Shown in pieces: positions 47,142-58,891 of a DNA stretch of 64,000 nt. Where the stretch lies: positions 434,001 through 498,000 of the forward strand of contig JAULSR010000001.1 in the NCBI GenBank assembly GCA_030512295.1. Direction: 5' to 3'. This DNA is from Bombardia bombarda. Its lineage: Eukaryota > Ascomycota > Sordariomycetes > Sordariales > Lasiosphaeriaceae. The position numbers and the translations under genes are program-made. The notes beneath the pieces are model-generated. The model made no database searches and was not told the DNA's origin. It saw nothing but the letters and a program-made list of their open reading frames with translations. Each line of letters begins with the position of its first letter. Within the stretch, counting starts at the first letter, position 1.

Positions 47142-50100
47142 TGCGAGCTCGATGACGACAACAGCGATATATACCCAACATTAGTACGTTCTTGCAGTTG
47201 ACCACATTTGGCTACCCACAGCGGCATACCCTTTACGATCGATTTCCATCAACGCCGTTTGTTTTGAACTTTACCCGATTCTTTTGATACCCATATCTGC
47301 ATTCCGCCTTATGCAGCCTTTTTTTACGCCATAATGAAATACAGGACCTCCCATTTGACTCGCGGCTGGGTTCGTGTTCTTTCACCGCTTTTTATCCATT
47401 CTTGGACCATCGGCTACGCCGACAACATCATTTTACGCCAAACACTCGCTTGATGCTGAAGGACAGGTCTTGAAGGATCTGTAGTACCTTTTCTACACTG
47501 TCATGACGACATTTGTTGAACACGAAAGGTGCAAAATACAATCATACGCCAGCGCTCTTAAATATCGACGCATGGAGACACTGTCTCGAGAAACTGGTCT
47601 GGGGGAGCGTATCCTCTGGGAAACCGGACAAAGTACACTCACTATCTGCCGGGGTCAATACGTGTCTGTCTGGTTTCTTTTTCTTCGTCATTTTTTTGTA
47701 TCTCTCGCGGGTTTACCAAAACCAAAAATTCGGGGCATCGGCGAATACCCTGACAGTACTAGTAATCTTGTCTATGGTCTGCTGTATCTTTTGTTTACTT
47801 TTTTATTGACTGTTTGTTACCTTCTTCCCTGGAATATTCTCTTGTCGGTTCATGTTCACGCTTGGGACAAGGTCTGGTGGGGCCGGACGGGCAATGCGGA
47901 CGGTGCTCTTGTGACAAAAAATAATGGTGACTCAGCCAAAGCTGGGAGAGAAGATACCACTGTCTGGATGAGAGGATTGCGTTGTGGGTGGTGGTGCTGT
48001 TCTTGTTATCGTCTCTTTTTTGTGTATAATTTGTACAGCCTTACCCCTGTTTATATGGCTCCGCGAGGGGTCGGGGCGATGGAGAGGGAGGTGGGGCAGA
48101 GATAATGCCATTCTGACGGATGGTATTAGAGCTGCTCAGTGGTGCGGTGGTTGGATGTTGATGCCAGCAACAGCAGACAGAGCATGGATGCACATAGCGA
48201 TGAAGGATGGGGATGTTTTCCACTGGCCCGCCTGAAAGGGGTTGGCGGGAGAGTTGATGCAATCAAAACTACCTAAACAGGTTGAAACCAAACATGATCA
48301 TGTTCGACTATTTCTCCCTTTGTGAGGTGTTACCCCTTATCCGAATTTCCGAGTCGGTCGACACGGCTATCATCCGACCCGCGATTGTTGCTTAGCCCGC
48401 CCCCCTTTGGTTGCGCAGACTCACTTGTGTGCATATTGATGGGTATCCGGTCACAAATTTCTCTGCGTTTCCACCACCACTTTGGAGCGTTGCATTTTTG
48501 GACGAGTTTGTCAGTAGTGATGCAGGTTATGTTGCATTCGGTTGTAGTGAGTGCGTGTATGTGTGCGTGTTTCAAAACGGCACGGGTGCACGTTTCTGAT
48601 TGCAATGTCCGTGAATGTGGGTATTCGAACTAACTGAATTTGAAACGTGAGAGCACATACATGCCTGCCCGCATGATCATCCGAATGGGTGAATTTGGGA
48701 GTTGTGATTTGGATCGTCCATCACATACGACGTATATACATGTAAATATGATGGGATTATGTACGTCTATTTGTGGCTAATAATCGACGGCGGATACGTG
48801 GTGTTTATTTGTTGGGTATTTTCTTTCTTCGTTTAATTGGTTTGATGAGAAATTGTTTAAATTAGCATTGAACATTATGGCAGTTGAAGTATTTGGAAGG
48901 AAAAGTACGCAGGGGGGGTGAACGGAGGATCATGTTCAGTATTGTTTGTGATGGTCAATCTGATCCATCATTTGAGTGGTTCAACGGCGATCGGCAGCCG
49001 CCGCCTCCTTTTCTTTTTAAAGACATCTTGCGAGATGATACTAGGCCTTGTACTCCCTGTTTAGGCAGTATAGTATTAGACAGATATGGGATAGTAAACC
49101 GGAAATTGCAGGAACGTAACTGTCGTCGCCGTTGCGCCGGTAACGGTTGGAATGCGCATACCTGAGTGAGGTACGTGCTGGCGAACGTCATATGCCCTTT
49201 GCTTTACATACCTGTGACAACCTTGAAAAGAAAGAAAACAATGAGACTGGTCTTTAATGCTTGGTTTAGCTAGAAAAAAGTTCATGCGATGAGGAACAAG
49301 GGTGTCTACGAATTTGCATCTTTGGATACCTACCTAAGCATCATTTGTGACAGCAAGTCCGACCGTATGTTGTTTAAAGGTAGGGATGGTAGGTAGTTCA
49401 GTTTGGTGCCGATTGAAGTTCAGTTTCCGGCAGTCACGGTAGCTATATTATGGTTCATTAAGTCTGGCCACCTCCCTGATTTTACCACCTCTTATACCCA
49501 AGTTTGACCTTTCAAATCTCAAATCTAATAGTTAGAGATAGGATAGCTGGAGGAAGGATACTCATAAATGAATTGATTGTAGAGTGGCCTATTTTGGTGG
49601 TAAATCACACACGGGGCCAGACTTGTTGACTGGCACTGTAACTGTTCAGTTGGGTAGATGGGTAAGGTTAGTAGGTCTATCGTAGCTTCTCATTTGTTAA
49701 TCTTCCTCTCCTTCACGACGAGCCTACCAAGTCGTATACGCACTATCAAGGTTGCCAGCAGTTGCAAAAATGGTAGAAAATCACATACTAGATAATAAGC
49801 TCACTGCAATATGCACATGGCTTTCTGGAACACCGCAAAAGATATAGCACGTAGTAAGATCATTCAAGAATACCCACTCTGGCATCATGGTGGTTAAATA
49901 TCTCTTCAAATCTGACCTTGATTTCGTCGAGGAGTGGCAGGATCTGTGAGACTTGATTTGAGTTTTACACATTTGCTTACCTAGGTTTGTGGATTTTATC
50001 TTTGATGTATAACTAAAATAAATGCACTCATAATCAAGGATAATGACATTATTGACTATGATTTCTAGACCACGTAGGAATACGAGATTATGCTCAGTGT

Positions 50101-51377
50101 GTTGTTGGCACAAATGAAGAACGTTTACATTTATGTACATGTACTGCCAGGCTGGGAAAAAAATCTTTCTCAAGTCCAACTGCCAATCGCCAACTCCCAA
50201 TTGCGAATTGAACATACGGTGTAGAGTTAATGCAACGTTTCTTCCCCACAATCCTCTATGACGTTGGATGAGGCCAGGTTATTGATTATGTTTCATGCTG
50301 AAATACCGTTAATACCATTTTGTTACTTGGAGGGTTATTTGTGTAGGCTCAAGGTGGTTTGATGAGCGCTGTTCTGACACTGTCGTTGATGTTCATTTGA
50401 TGATCTTGGTTAACTATTCCCATACTTCCTCAAGAATGGTCTTTTTCATACGCATCCGTTTTCCCGTACTTGTGAAATGCGTCGCACTATCCATCTACTG
50501 GTCGCCTCTGACCTTTTTATTGAAGCCCTGATTACGGAGTACCTAGGTACGTTTGCAATACTGTTTCTTTCTGTGACGCCAACGAAAGTTTGTTGGCTGC
50601 GGTTGCATTACAGCGCGCATTCTTATTTACTGTGAAATTCCTCTTCCAGCAAGATTGATCGTCAAGTTCCAAGGAAGTGTCTATACTTCTAGTTTGGCTT
50701 TGGAAAACCCATGATTGCTTTGCGTACGGAAGCAGGCAGGGTGGGTTCGGGACCGGATCAGTACCCGGTTGCGGCTGTCACTGAAGGAAGGATGCTCATG
50801 CAAGGAACTTGAAGGATCTACTGTGCCACATGCAAAGCCTGGTTTTGTTATCACGGACGCTTGGCCGATGGCCAATAGAACTAGGGTTTCTTCTGCGCCT
50901 CAATTTTTGGGCCAAAATCAAGGCCTTGCTTGCGAAGTTTCCTGATGCCTGGTTGCAAGAACAGACCCGATGTTTCGGTTTTCCGTGTGTGTCTGAGGAA
51001 TAACATGTCACCCAGCAGTGAAGATGCTTAAGAATGTGCCACCTTGACTGTAAGTATGACTGCGACCCGAATCTTGAAGGTCAAATTTCTCTGGTAAGAG
51101 AAATAGGGACCTGATGGTAGAGATGTACATGTTTGATCTTGTTGAATGTTATCTGCATAAATCCAAAACGCCATGCGTTCATACGTGCTTACTCCGTACT
51201 CCTTTAAATTTCAACCTCCTTCCCCTAGTATCTAAGGGCACTCTTCACCCAGCTGCGAAGTTTGAGGCCAGCCTTTTTCGTGCAGAAGACACAATAAAAT
51301 AGACACTTGGTTCCTACGTAGCTCGTAGTAGGCGCATTTTCATAAATGTGTGTGTGTGTGTGTCTCGAAGAGATCAC
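47142..51377. other. Gene-poor region, partly AT-rich
   Basis: 4.2 kb with no gene I can support. The first ~1 kb is probably the 3' untranslated region of the Ras-GEF and holds a 200-codon open frame without family features. 49200-50700 is AT-rich, possibly mutated repeat DNA. A (GT)n tract occurs at 51343-51361. Confidence 0.5.
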
Positions 51378-52200
51378 TCAAGATCCCAGCTCAACAGGAC
51401 CCTTGACATGCAGAGGCGCATACCCCCCATCGCCGCTGGGTGCCTCGTGTATCCTCCTGATGGCAGATGTACTATCCATCTCCTGCGGCAACTTCAGTGG
51501 TGGCTGATAGTAGAGTCCTCCCGATTGTTGTTGCTGGCTGCTTAGACGGTCTTCGAGGAGCTGCTTTTTCCTCTTTAGTTGGCGGATATAGAGGAACAGC
51601 GCGGCATTGAGGGCGATGCCGACGACCGCAGCGCTGACGCCGATGCCGGCTTGGGCGCCGGTGCTAAGACTGCCGCCACCGCTGTTGGTTGGCTTGGGAT
51701 TGTCGCTCCTTGCCGAGATTGATGTTGATGTGGATGAAGTTGACGTGGAAGTAGACGAAGAGGTTGTGCTGGTGGCATTGATGGTGAAAAAGGCCGATGA
51801 TCTGTTTGGGAGCGTTCGGTTGCCTTGGCTGGCGGCGTCAAGACTCTTGAACATCCATAAGAAGAACTTTATGGATAGGGTCAAGTTGAAATCGTATGTT
51901 TGTACTGGCCAGCCGAATAAGTTTGTGAGGGTATTTGACTACTACCGAAGTCTTTCTCTATAGTGGACAGGAAAAAGGGTGTTGGTGATATTGAACCAGT
52001 TGCTACTGCTGCCGCTGCTGGCGCGTTCTGGGGCTGCTTGGCTCACCGAGTATTATTGGGCCAACAATTGCCGAGTTCTTCGCGTCGACTTGCTGCTATA
52101 GGGCAATGGTAAAGTTTTGGAAATCAGCCGTGAACTTGATCGTGAGTGTCTCCTCAGAACTGTATACATCGCTCTTAGCTGTGATTATAGTGTTCTTACA
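51378..52200 (-). pseudogene. Decayed tandem copy of the Kre9/Knh1-like membrane protein
   Basis: A second copy of the adjacent gene, same strand and order. Its first-exon relic (52047 to about 52200) reads SSEETLTIKF..FQNFTIAL-stop-QQ, aligning to the neighbour's VGETQTVIWHTTYTSYTVTIWQQ. The TAG at 52096-52098 sits where the intact copy has TGG (Trp). The second exon (to 51955) has two consecutive TAG codons at 51939-51944. Downstream, a 168-codon frame stays open: WPVQTYDFNLTLS, Ser/Thr-rich stalk, one membrane helix (GIGVSAAVVGIALNAALFLYI), basic stop-transfer RQLKRKK, and the shared C-terminal ending ELGS. The three stops disable the extracellular domain. A shortened transcript from an internal start cannot be excluded. 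Confidence 0.75.
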
Positions 52201-52449
52201 TTTGCATTGCTCGTAGGTCGTGATAATCGATCGCTCTTGTGACTTGTAAGGTATCTAAAATAGTATGTAGTATGCAGGCTGGGTATTGGACGAATAACTA
52301 AAAAAATCATGTACATTGACAGCACATTATTATCTATTGATGTGATGTTCCTCCCCTTGTAAAACCGCGACGCTCATAATGAGATATAGTACAGGCCTCT
52401 TCTATGAAGCAACATTATTATGCTTCCTACCGGGACTGACCTCCATCAC

Positions 52450-53366
52450 TCATGAGCCAAGCTCGAAAGGACTGAAGTTTCGTTGGGTAGCGGAGACTTC
52501 AAAGGGTCTCACCATAGGAGGTAGACTACGCATCTTGTGACGCGCCATGGAGATGTTGTGCATTTCATGGCGGTTGCCCATCGAGGCCGTGGCCGTGGGC
52601 GGTGGCTCGTCTCTCAGACGTGTGCCAACCATCTGCTTTCTCTTCTTTAGGTGACGGGCCCAGAAGAAGAGGGCAGCAAAGGCAGCGACGCCCACCACAG
52701 AGACTGCGATGCCGATGCCGGCTTTGGCACCACTGCTCAGCCTACTATCTTCGTTTGAGGGTGGATTTGATATAATTTGCTGGTCTGAGGTGCTGGTGTT
52801 GCCACTGGCTGCCGCGATACCGCTTGTGGGGGTGCTAGTGGAGGAAGCTGAAGTTGAGATGCCTGAAGAGCTGGGTGAGCTTGGTGCGACGACAGAGGCA
52901 GCCTTGATGGTGAAGTAGGACCCTGATATGCTGGATGTCGTGTTCCCGCTGGCCTGCTGGCCAGTGACGCCCTCGAAGATCCAGAAAAAGAAGGTATCAG
53001 AGTGGGTCAGGTTGAAGTGGTATGTCTGCACGACCCAGTCGAACTGCGTGTAGGTGGAATCGCTTTCGAGCTTTTCTGTTTGTGATGACAGGTAGAGTCA
53101 GTGAGGAGGTTGGCGATGCATTCAAGGTTGGCACCTCACTTACCAAACACTATGGGCCCAAGATGTGCCGACTGACGTTGCGGCTCTTGTTGCCAAATGG
53201 TGACGGTGTAGGATGTATATGTGGTGTGCCATATGACGGTCTGCGTTTCCCCGACGGTCCAGACAAGTCCAGGCTGGGGATTTGTGATGAGGCCGTCTCG
53301 GCTGTCGGCCAGAGCAAACTTAAGTTGAAAGGCGACGAGGGCGACCAAGGCTAAGAGGAAACGCAT
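52450..53366 (-). CDS. Kre9/Knh1-like Ser/Thr-rich single-span membrane protein
   Basis: A predicted type I cell-surface protein. Exons are 53144-53366 and 52450-53075 (GTAAGT donor, phase 1), giving 282 aa. In order: signal peptide (MRFLLALVALVAFQLKFALA); a Kre9/Knh1-like N-terminal domain with the NPQPGLVWTVGETQTVIWH signature; a Ser/Thr-rich stalk likely O-mannosylated; one transmembrane helix (AGIGIAVSVVGVAAFAALFF); a basic stop-transfer segment KKRKQ; and a ~60-residue cytoplasmic tail. The family has roles in cell-wall beta-1,6-glucan assembly or surface sensing. The membrane-anchored layout rather than secretion or a GPI signal suggests a sensor-like role, but this is inference. Tandemly duplicated with the decayed copy downstream. 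Confidence 0.85.
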
Positions 53367-54587
53367 GTTGAAATTTCATAACATTGAAAGACGATAGGAA
53401 CAGAAACAGAGCATGACTGTCGTCTGAGAGTATCGTAAGCCACGTTTATGAACTCAAGGACAGAGAGCCGGGCAGATGGACTGGCCGCCATCACCCTCAC
53501 CGTCAATCCAGTCGCCGTCCATCACCAACACCACCACTAATGCCACCATGCATCCTGCGCGCTTATTTCCCCGATGCACATAGGCGCGCGTAAGTATTGG
53601 AGTTTTGGTTCAAGACAATGAGGCGCGCGATCCATCCAGTAGAATCAATCCAGCATCGACAACTGGCACTAGAGGCAGACTGGAAGGATGCTGTGCCGTA
53701 CAGTTGAATGCAGTTGGAGAGCAAAGCCTGAATCGGTCGAATTTCGCTGGAATGTCTTTGGTTGCTGCCAGCCACCTGCCGCCCGTCAGTCGTGTTTCAA
53801 GATGGGAGAGAGCCTAGAAGGGCTGGTGGTGGTGCAGCCACAGCGGCTACGCAGCCTCATTATCCACATCTGTAGTCTGGAACTGGGAGCTGGTGTGTAC
53901 TGTGTACTGCGTACTGTGTTGTGGCTCGGCCCGACGCCTTGGTTCGATTGATTTAAATGGTGGACACCAACTTAATTTGCCTTAATGAACCAATACCTTA
54001 ATCCTGTCCCAGCTTGCGATGCCCCACATTTTTCCATCCCCCTTTCCCTTTCCCCCTTATTCGATCGTGGATCTGTCTCTCTCTAATCGATGTGTGACCC
54101 GGGAACCTGCGACCTTCTTTTGTGACGCTGTGCCTCACTATGCGACGGAAAACCTGGGCATGAACGAAGCACCTAGCCCCTCCTTCTCTCCCAGCTATCA
54201 TTCCTGTTTCTTTGTCTGCGCCGCACCACCAAAGCAACACCAAGGAGGTTCTTTCTGCCCTGGGCTGCCCTATGACGAAAGTCAGCCAAACCCGCCCGAG
54301 TGGCAGCCAGTCTCACCAACATCCCAGACTCCCAGACAATGGCCCGTGCTTTCTTCCCCCCCTGCGGCGCGACCATCGCAGGCCGGGTCCCTGACTCCCT
54401 GCAACAGCTCTGTAATTAGTTGCACCTCCACTTTTTCTCCCCAAAATTTGGCCCAGGCCCTTGCCGCCCATCAGATTCCCTCCCTTCATTTCCACCACGC
54501 GTTCATTCCAGGTGACTGGTCGCGCTGCTTCCCAGCTTCACTGCAGCGTCCAACGTGCCTGCTCCCGACTGTCTATCGACACCCATC
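53367..54587. other. Divergent promoter region, pyrimidine-rich
   Basis: 1.2 kb between the divergent Kre9-like and GT25 genes. It has CT-rich stretches at about 54015-54080 and 54340-54560, typical of fungal promoters/leaders, and short TGTACTG repeats near 53895-53915. No gene recognised. Confidence 0.5.
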
Positions 54588-56054
54588 ATGTCGTCAAATT
54601 CTACAGGGCAGCAGTTCATGCCTGTCTTTCTCCGGCGCTTTGGTAATCGCGTAGTATTCGCTGCTGGGGGCCTGTTCATTCTGCTTGTCGTCTTTTACAG
54701 CTGGCACTCTGACAGTCTGGGCGTTGCCGGGAGAGGAGGACTCGGCCACTCGTCGTCGTCTTCACATGACGGCTTGTTGAATGATGTGTACAATACCACA
54801 TTAGGGGTAAGATACAATACTTTTTTTTTTTTGTCTTTCTCTTCACTTTCATTATTTTTCCTTTCGGAGATTAACAGCTGCCCACGGGCGCGCTCGAACA
54901 ACCATATTCATACCCCGGATCCAAACTTGTTTCTGACACGTTGCTCACTCTCACCTTAGTTTGAAAAAGTGTTCGTCGTCGGCCTGCCCACGCGAACCGA
55001 CCGTCGCGATGGCATGCTGCTGCAGGCTGCCCTCAGCGACGTCAAGCTGGACTTTATCGACGGCGTTCTGGGCAAGGACGTCGTCGACAAGGCCATCCCG
55101 GTGACCGCACCCGACCAGAAGCGTCTCAGTGATGCCGTGGTGGGGTCCTGGCGCGCACACATGAACGCCATCCACGAGTAAGACTCTCACCCCCTGTCCA
55201 GAGCCTCTCCACTACATCGATACTGACTGCCAAACACCTACAGGATCGTGAGGTTGAACATCTCATCGGCCCTGATCATGGAAGACGACGTCGCATGGGA
55301 CATTCGCCTCAAAGACCAGCTGCGCAACTTGGCCCTGTCATCGCAGGCTCTCACCCAGCCGTTGCGCGGATCCAGCAGCAGCAGCGCCCCATCCTACGCC
55401 GACATCACCTACCCCAAGCCAGGCCCCAACTCGCCCGACGTGGTTCCCGAGATCAGTCTCGACCGCCTCCCCGCCACGGTGGCGCCCAAGGTATCACCCT
55501 ACGGCGACGACTTTGGCCTCCTCTGGCTCGGCCACTGCGGCATGCACTTCCCCACGCCCGACCGCAAGCAGATCCCCAAGGGCCGCGTCATCCAGCTCGG
55601 CGACGAGACGGCCCCGCAGCGCCGCTACCTCTGGAGTCTGAACCAGCCGTTTACGCTAAAAGAAAAATACCCCGAGCACACGCGCGCCGTCCACCATGTG
55701 CAGGAGGGCGTCTGCTCGCTCGCGTATGCCGTCACGCAAAAGGCGGCCCGCCAGCTGCTGCACGAGATTGCGCTCAAGGGGGTCACCGATGCGTTTGATA
55801 TCCTGCTGCGGTTTTACTGCGAGGGCGCGAAGGGACGGGCGTATCATCGGTGTCTGACGGTGCAGCCGTCGCTGGTGAATCACTGGAAGGGGATCGGGCC
55901 GAATAGTGCGTTGAGTGATATCGGGAACCATAAGGGGTTTACGGATCGGGCGTCGGCGGATATGACGCGCTGGGCGGTGAGGCAGAATGTGGACGCGCTG
56001 TTTGAGGGGAGGACGGATTATTTTGATGAGTATCCTGATAAGGAGGGGGAGTAG
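54588..56054 (+). CDS. Glycosyltransferase family 25 (type II membrane protein)
   Basis: A Golgi-type glycosyltransferase of family GT25, related to bacterial LPS and animal collagen galactosyltransferases. Exons are 54588-54806, 54960-55177 and 55244-56054, giving 415 aa. ATG 54588 follows a pyrimidine-rich leader. A short cytoplasmic segment is followed by one membrane anchor (VVFAAGGLFILLVVFYSW) and a Ser-rich stem. The catalytic region shows VFVVGLPTRTDRRD, DFIDGVLG, SWRAHMNAIHEIVR and the metal/nucleotide-binding SALIMEDDVAWD, then LLWLGHCGMHF, SLAYAVTQKAAR and PSLVNHWKGIG. Acceptor and sugar donor are unknown in fungi. Intron 1 contains a T14 run. Confidence 0.9.
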
Positions 56055-56845
56055 GGGGGGTGGGGAAGATGAAGACATGGAGTTTTAGAGAAAGGATACG
56101 ACATTTCGCGATCGACCGCCGGTTTTGGGACGACATAACACTGCGCATACGCTAGGGGTATGACACGGCAGAGATATGGGCTGTTGATGTATAACAAGGA
56201 GAGACCGATGGAGCCGACGAGCCAGCACATACGAAGCCATCAGTCCGTGGGCCAAGAATCGGACTTGGAGAGCGACATGAGGGATAGAAGGGGGAGGCAG
56301 ATGGACAGATTGGACAGCTGACAGTCTGTCAACGGTTCGGTCATATGAGAAGGCGGACCAGAGGGGATTGCGATCCAGAGCAGTGATGTTATTTCATGCG
56401 GCAATAGAGGAGGTTGGTGCAATCTGGACATACAATTTGCTAGATGGGTATACGGCGAATATCATCCTGGATAGCAGGAATGTATTATTTGTAGACTATA
56501 GTATACGGCGTATCTGGACTTGGCTGGCGGGGTTACTGCTTGGGTTGGAGAAACTGAGTGGGGGCACAGATATCCTGTCGGCGCTGGCGTTCTATGCAGG
56601 GAGGGAGGTACGTGTCTTTGATGGATCTGCATGGCGAGGTCGTGAATATACTATTTGTTACATTTGGTATTCAAGTCTTGCCAGTTGAAATAAACTCATC
56701 GACCCGACGAACGGTATATTAACCTTGTGATTCTAAGATCACCGTTGGCACTAAATAACGCCTCCTTTTCCCCATGCGGATTCTCCACAACAAACATCTG
56801 CCCATGCACGCCACATCAACATGTCCCGTCACCACTTCACTTCAA
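56055..56845. other. Convergent intergenic region
   Basis: 800 bp between facing genes. No feature recognised. Confidence 0.5.
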
Positions 56846-57425
56846 CTAGTTTCTGTTCAGCCCCTTCAACAACCTCTCCCTCCAAAGCCAGCCGCAGGCC
56901 AAGGCAGCCCCGGGTCCAGCACAAACCCCCACAACCGGCAGGGCCGCCACCGGCAGTAGCAAGTTACCACCCTGCACCAGCCCGGTGCTGTACAAATCAA
57001 AGAGGAGATAGACCAGATAAAGATGCGACCCGGCAAAGGCGCAAATATGGTCGAACTGCAGCGCCCGTCTGCAGTGTAGAATTAGGTCGTTGGCTTGCGT
57101 AAACAATGAAGGGACAAAGATGTCGGAGAGGGAGTAGGGTGAGGAGAAGACAGCCGAGAGCCAAACTGTCATGGAAATGAGGGCTAGGACGGTGAGGAGA
57201 GTGGTGGGAGAGGTGGCGAGGTTTGATTTGATGTTTTTGGGGAGGAGGGTCTTGGACAGGAGGAAGTTGGCGACGCCGATCCAGAGGGGGGCAGTCTGCC
57301 ATGCCCAGACCCAGTAGTGACGGGTGGGAAGAGAAGGGGAGAGGTAGGCGGCTAGGAGCTTGGCGGTGTGGAGGGTGAGGATGAGGGGGAGGAGGAAGGT
57401 GTGGTAGCGGGGGGTGAGGGTTTGG

Positions 57426-57463
<38 letters not shown>

Positions 57464-58013
57464 ATTTTGGGCCAGGGAAGATGCCGGGGGGCCAAAGACG
57501 AAGCAGAGAAAGTAGAAAAAGTTGGCAAAGACGCCGACGGGGATGATTTGGCAGGCAAAGGCAAAGAACGTGGCCCTGGTCAGTGATGTTAGTCAATTTA
57601 CAATTCATGACTTGATAGAAGTCATTGGTGAAAACTCACAAATAGGCAGGCGTCCATTTATTCGCCACGCGACTGGACTCGAGCAGCCAGACGGCATAGA
57701 GCACGCCGGCGTCGGTCAGAAACGACAGCATCTGCCACCACGCCACGGGGTCGATGCCCAGCGACGAGATGCCGAAGACGACCGACATGGGCCGGAACAT
57801 TTCGTCCACCCAACCGACGCGGTAGAAGCTGTCGAGGACTGTGACAGAACCCCCGGCCCATTCAATCTTGCGCGATTCGAGGGATGGCTGCGCCAGCTCG
57901 CCTAGTTTTCCGGGACCGAGCTCTTTGAAGCATAACGCGGCGAGCGCGAGGAAGGGAAGGGCCACGATGATCCGCCCGGCCCGGCTGGTTTTGGATAGGC
58001 CTGGTGATGGCAT
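56846..58013 (-). CDS. Multi-span membrane protein with poly-Asn loop, function unknown
   Basis: Exons are 57640-58013 and 56846-57575 (GTGAGT donor; GACTAAC branch), giving 367 aa. I count about seven or eight hydrophobic segments: IIVALPFLALAALCF, VAWWQMLSFLTDAGVLYAVW, TFFAFACQIIPVGVF, YHTFLLPLILTL, WIGVANFLL, LLTVLALISMTVWL, HLYLVYLLFDL, LLLPVAALPVVGVCAG. Such layouts occur in small fungal membrane cyclases and uncharacterised integral proteins, but no diagnostic catalytic motif lets me choose. After FGPPASSLAQ an (AAC)n run (plus-strand TTG/GTT repeat, 57424-57464) encodes about 13 Asn in a loop. The intergenic gap to the next unit is only about 190 bp. Confidence 0.78.
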
Positions 58014-58412
58014 TTTGGGACTTGGGGTAGTAGTGACGATATGTTGTTATGAGATGAGGAGGACGTTGATGTTGACGTGTGAGAGAGAAGATGAAACCAT
58101 GAATCCGACGCGTTGAGCACGTTGAAGATGAAGTCGTGAGAGCCCCTGGTCAGGACCCATGGATGACTAGCGCGATATTGGTTGGTGATGAGATTTGTAA
58201 CGCCGTACACCTCCACCGGGGTGCCAAATGTTATTTTCAATGACTTACAAGGGTGTGTTCAGGGACCCCTTCCGGGTTTGACAACGCTAACACTGAACTA
58301 AGTTAGAAATTAATTTCGGAAGTACTCTTTCACCGATTTCTTTAGCAAAAGTACCTAAGAATAAAAACCCGTCAGGAAGTTAGGAAGGTTGTGGGCATGC
58401 GGGCGGCTGGCC

Positions 58413-58567
58413 AGGCGGAAAAATCAAGCGGGGTTACCGTACAATAAAAAGTCGATTTTTCTACGTGTTTTGCCCTGTTTTTTTGGCTCCGGGCCCCCTT
58501 GTATGTGGCCCACATTGGTGCCTTGGCAAGTAGACATTTAACATTTGACACCCCGGTGGAGGTATAC
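58413..58567 (+). repeat. Direct repeat, left copy (~155 bp)
   Basis: Starts AGGCGGAAAAATCAAGCGGG and ends CCGGTGGAGGTATAC. It is identical to the right copy (61365-61484 plus 62084-62118) except for one A/G difference near the end. The last ~28 bp are the inverted counterpart of the sequence at 58205, so 58205-58567 alone also looks like a small TIR element. Confidence 0.85.
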
Positions 58568-58653
58568 AAAGCAAGCGGAACAACAAGATGCCGAAGTGGT
58601 GACGGCTGACTAACAGAGATGACTAATCCTCAACAAGTTAGCACGTTAGCAAG

Positions 58654-58704
58654 TTTCTCCAGCTCTGATTTCTCCAGCTCTGATTTCTCCAGCTCTGATT
58701 TCTC
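58654..58704 (+). repeat. 15-bp tandem repeat upstream of the nuclease-kinase gene
   Basis: Three full units of TTTCTCCAGCTCTGA plus a partial fourth, in the promoter/leader of the nuclease-kinase gene. It could be a regulatory or slippage repeat. Confidence 0.8.
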
Positions 58705-58891
58705 CACGTCATCAACAAGCGCCAACCCAATCTTTGCCCTTCTTCTTTTTATCTTTCTTCGACATAGGTACGCCCCATTAATCGTCTTAATCTAACGGTA
58801 GAACCCAAACAATCGGCCGTCCTATACCTAGAACAAAGCGTTGCTCGACTTGTGGCCCTATAGTCGCTGCTTCAGAACGCTTCGCTTTACA

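Noticed and set aside
47503..48105. 200-codon open frame after the Ras-GEF
   Set aside because: No domain, biased composition, lies in probable 3' untranslated sequence.
49781..50251. 156-codon minus-strand frame in AT-rich DNA
   Set aside because: No recognisable family, no intron or start context support.
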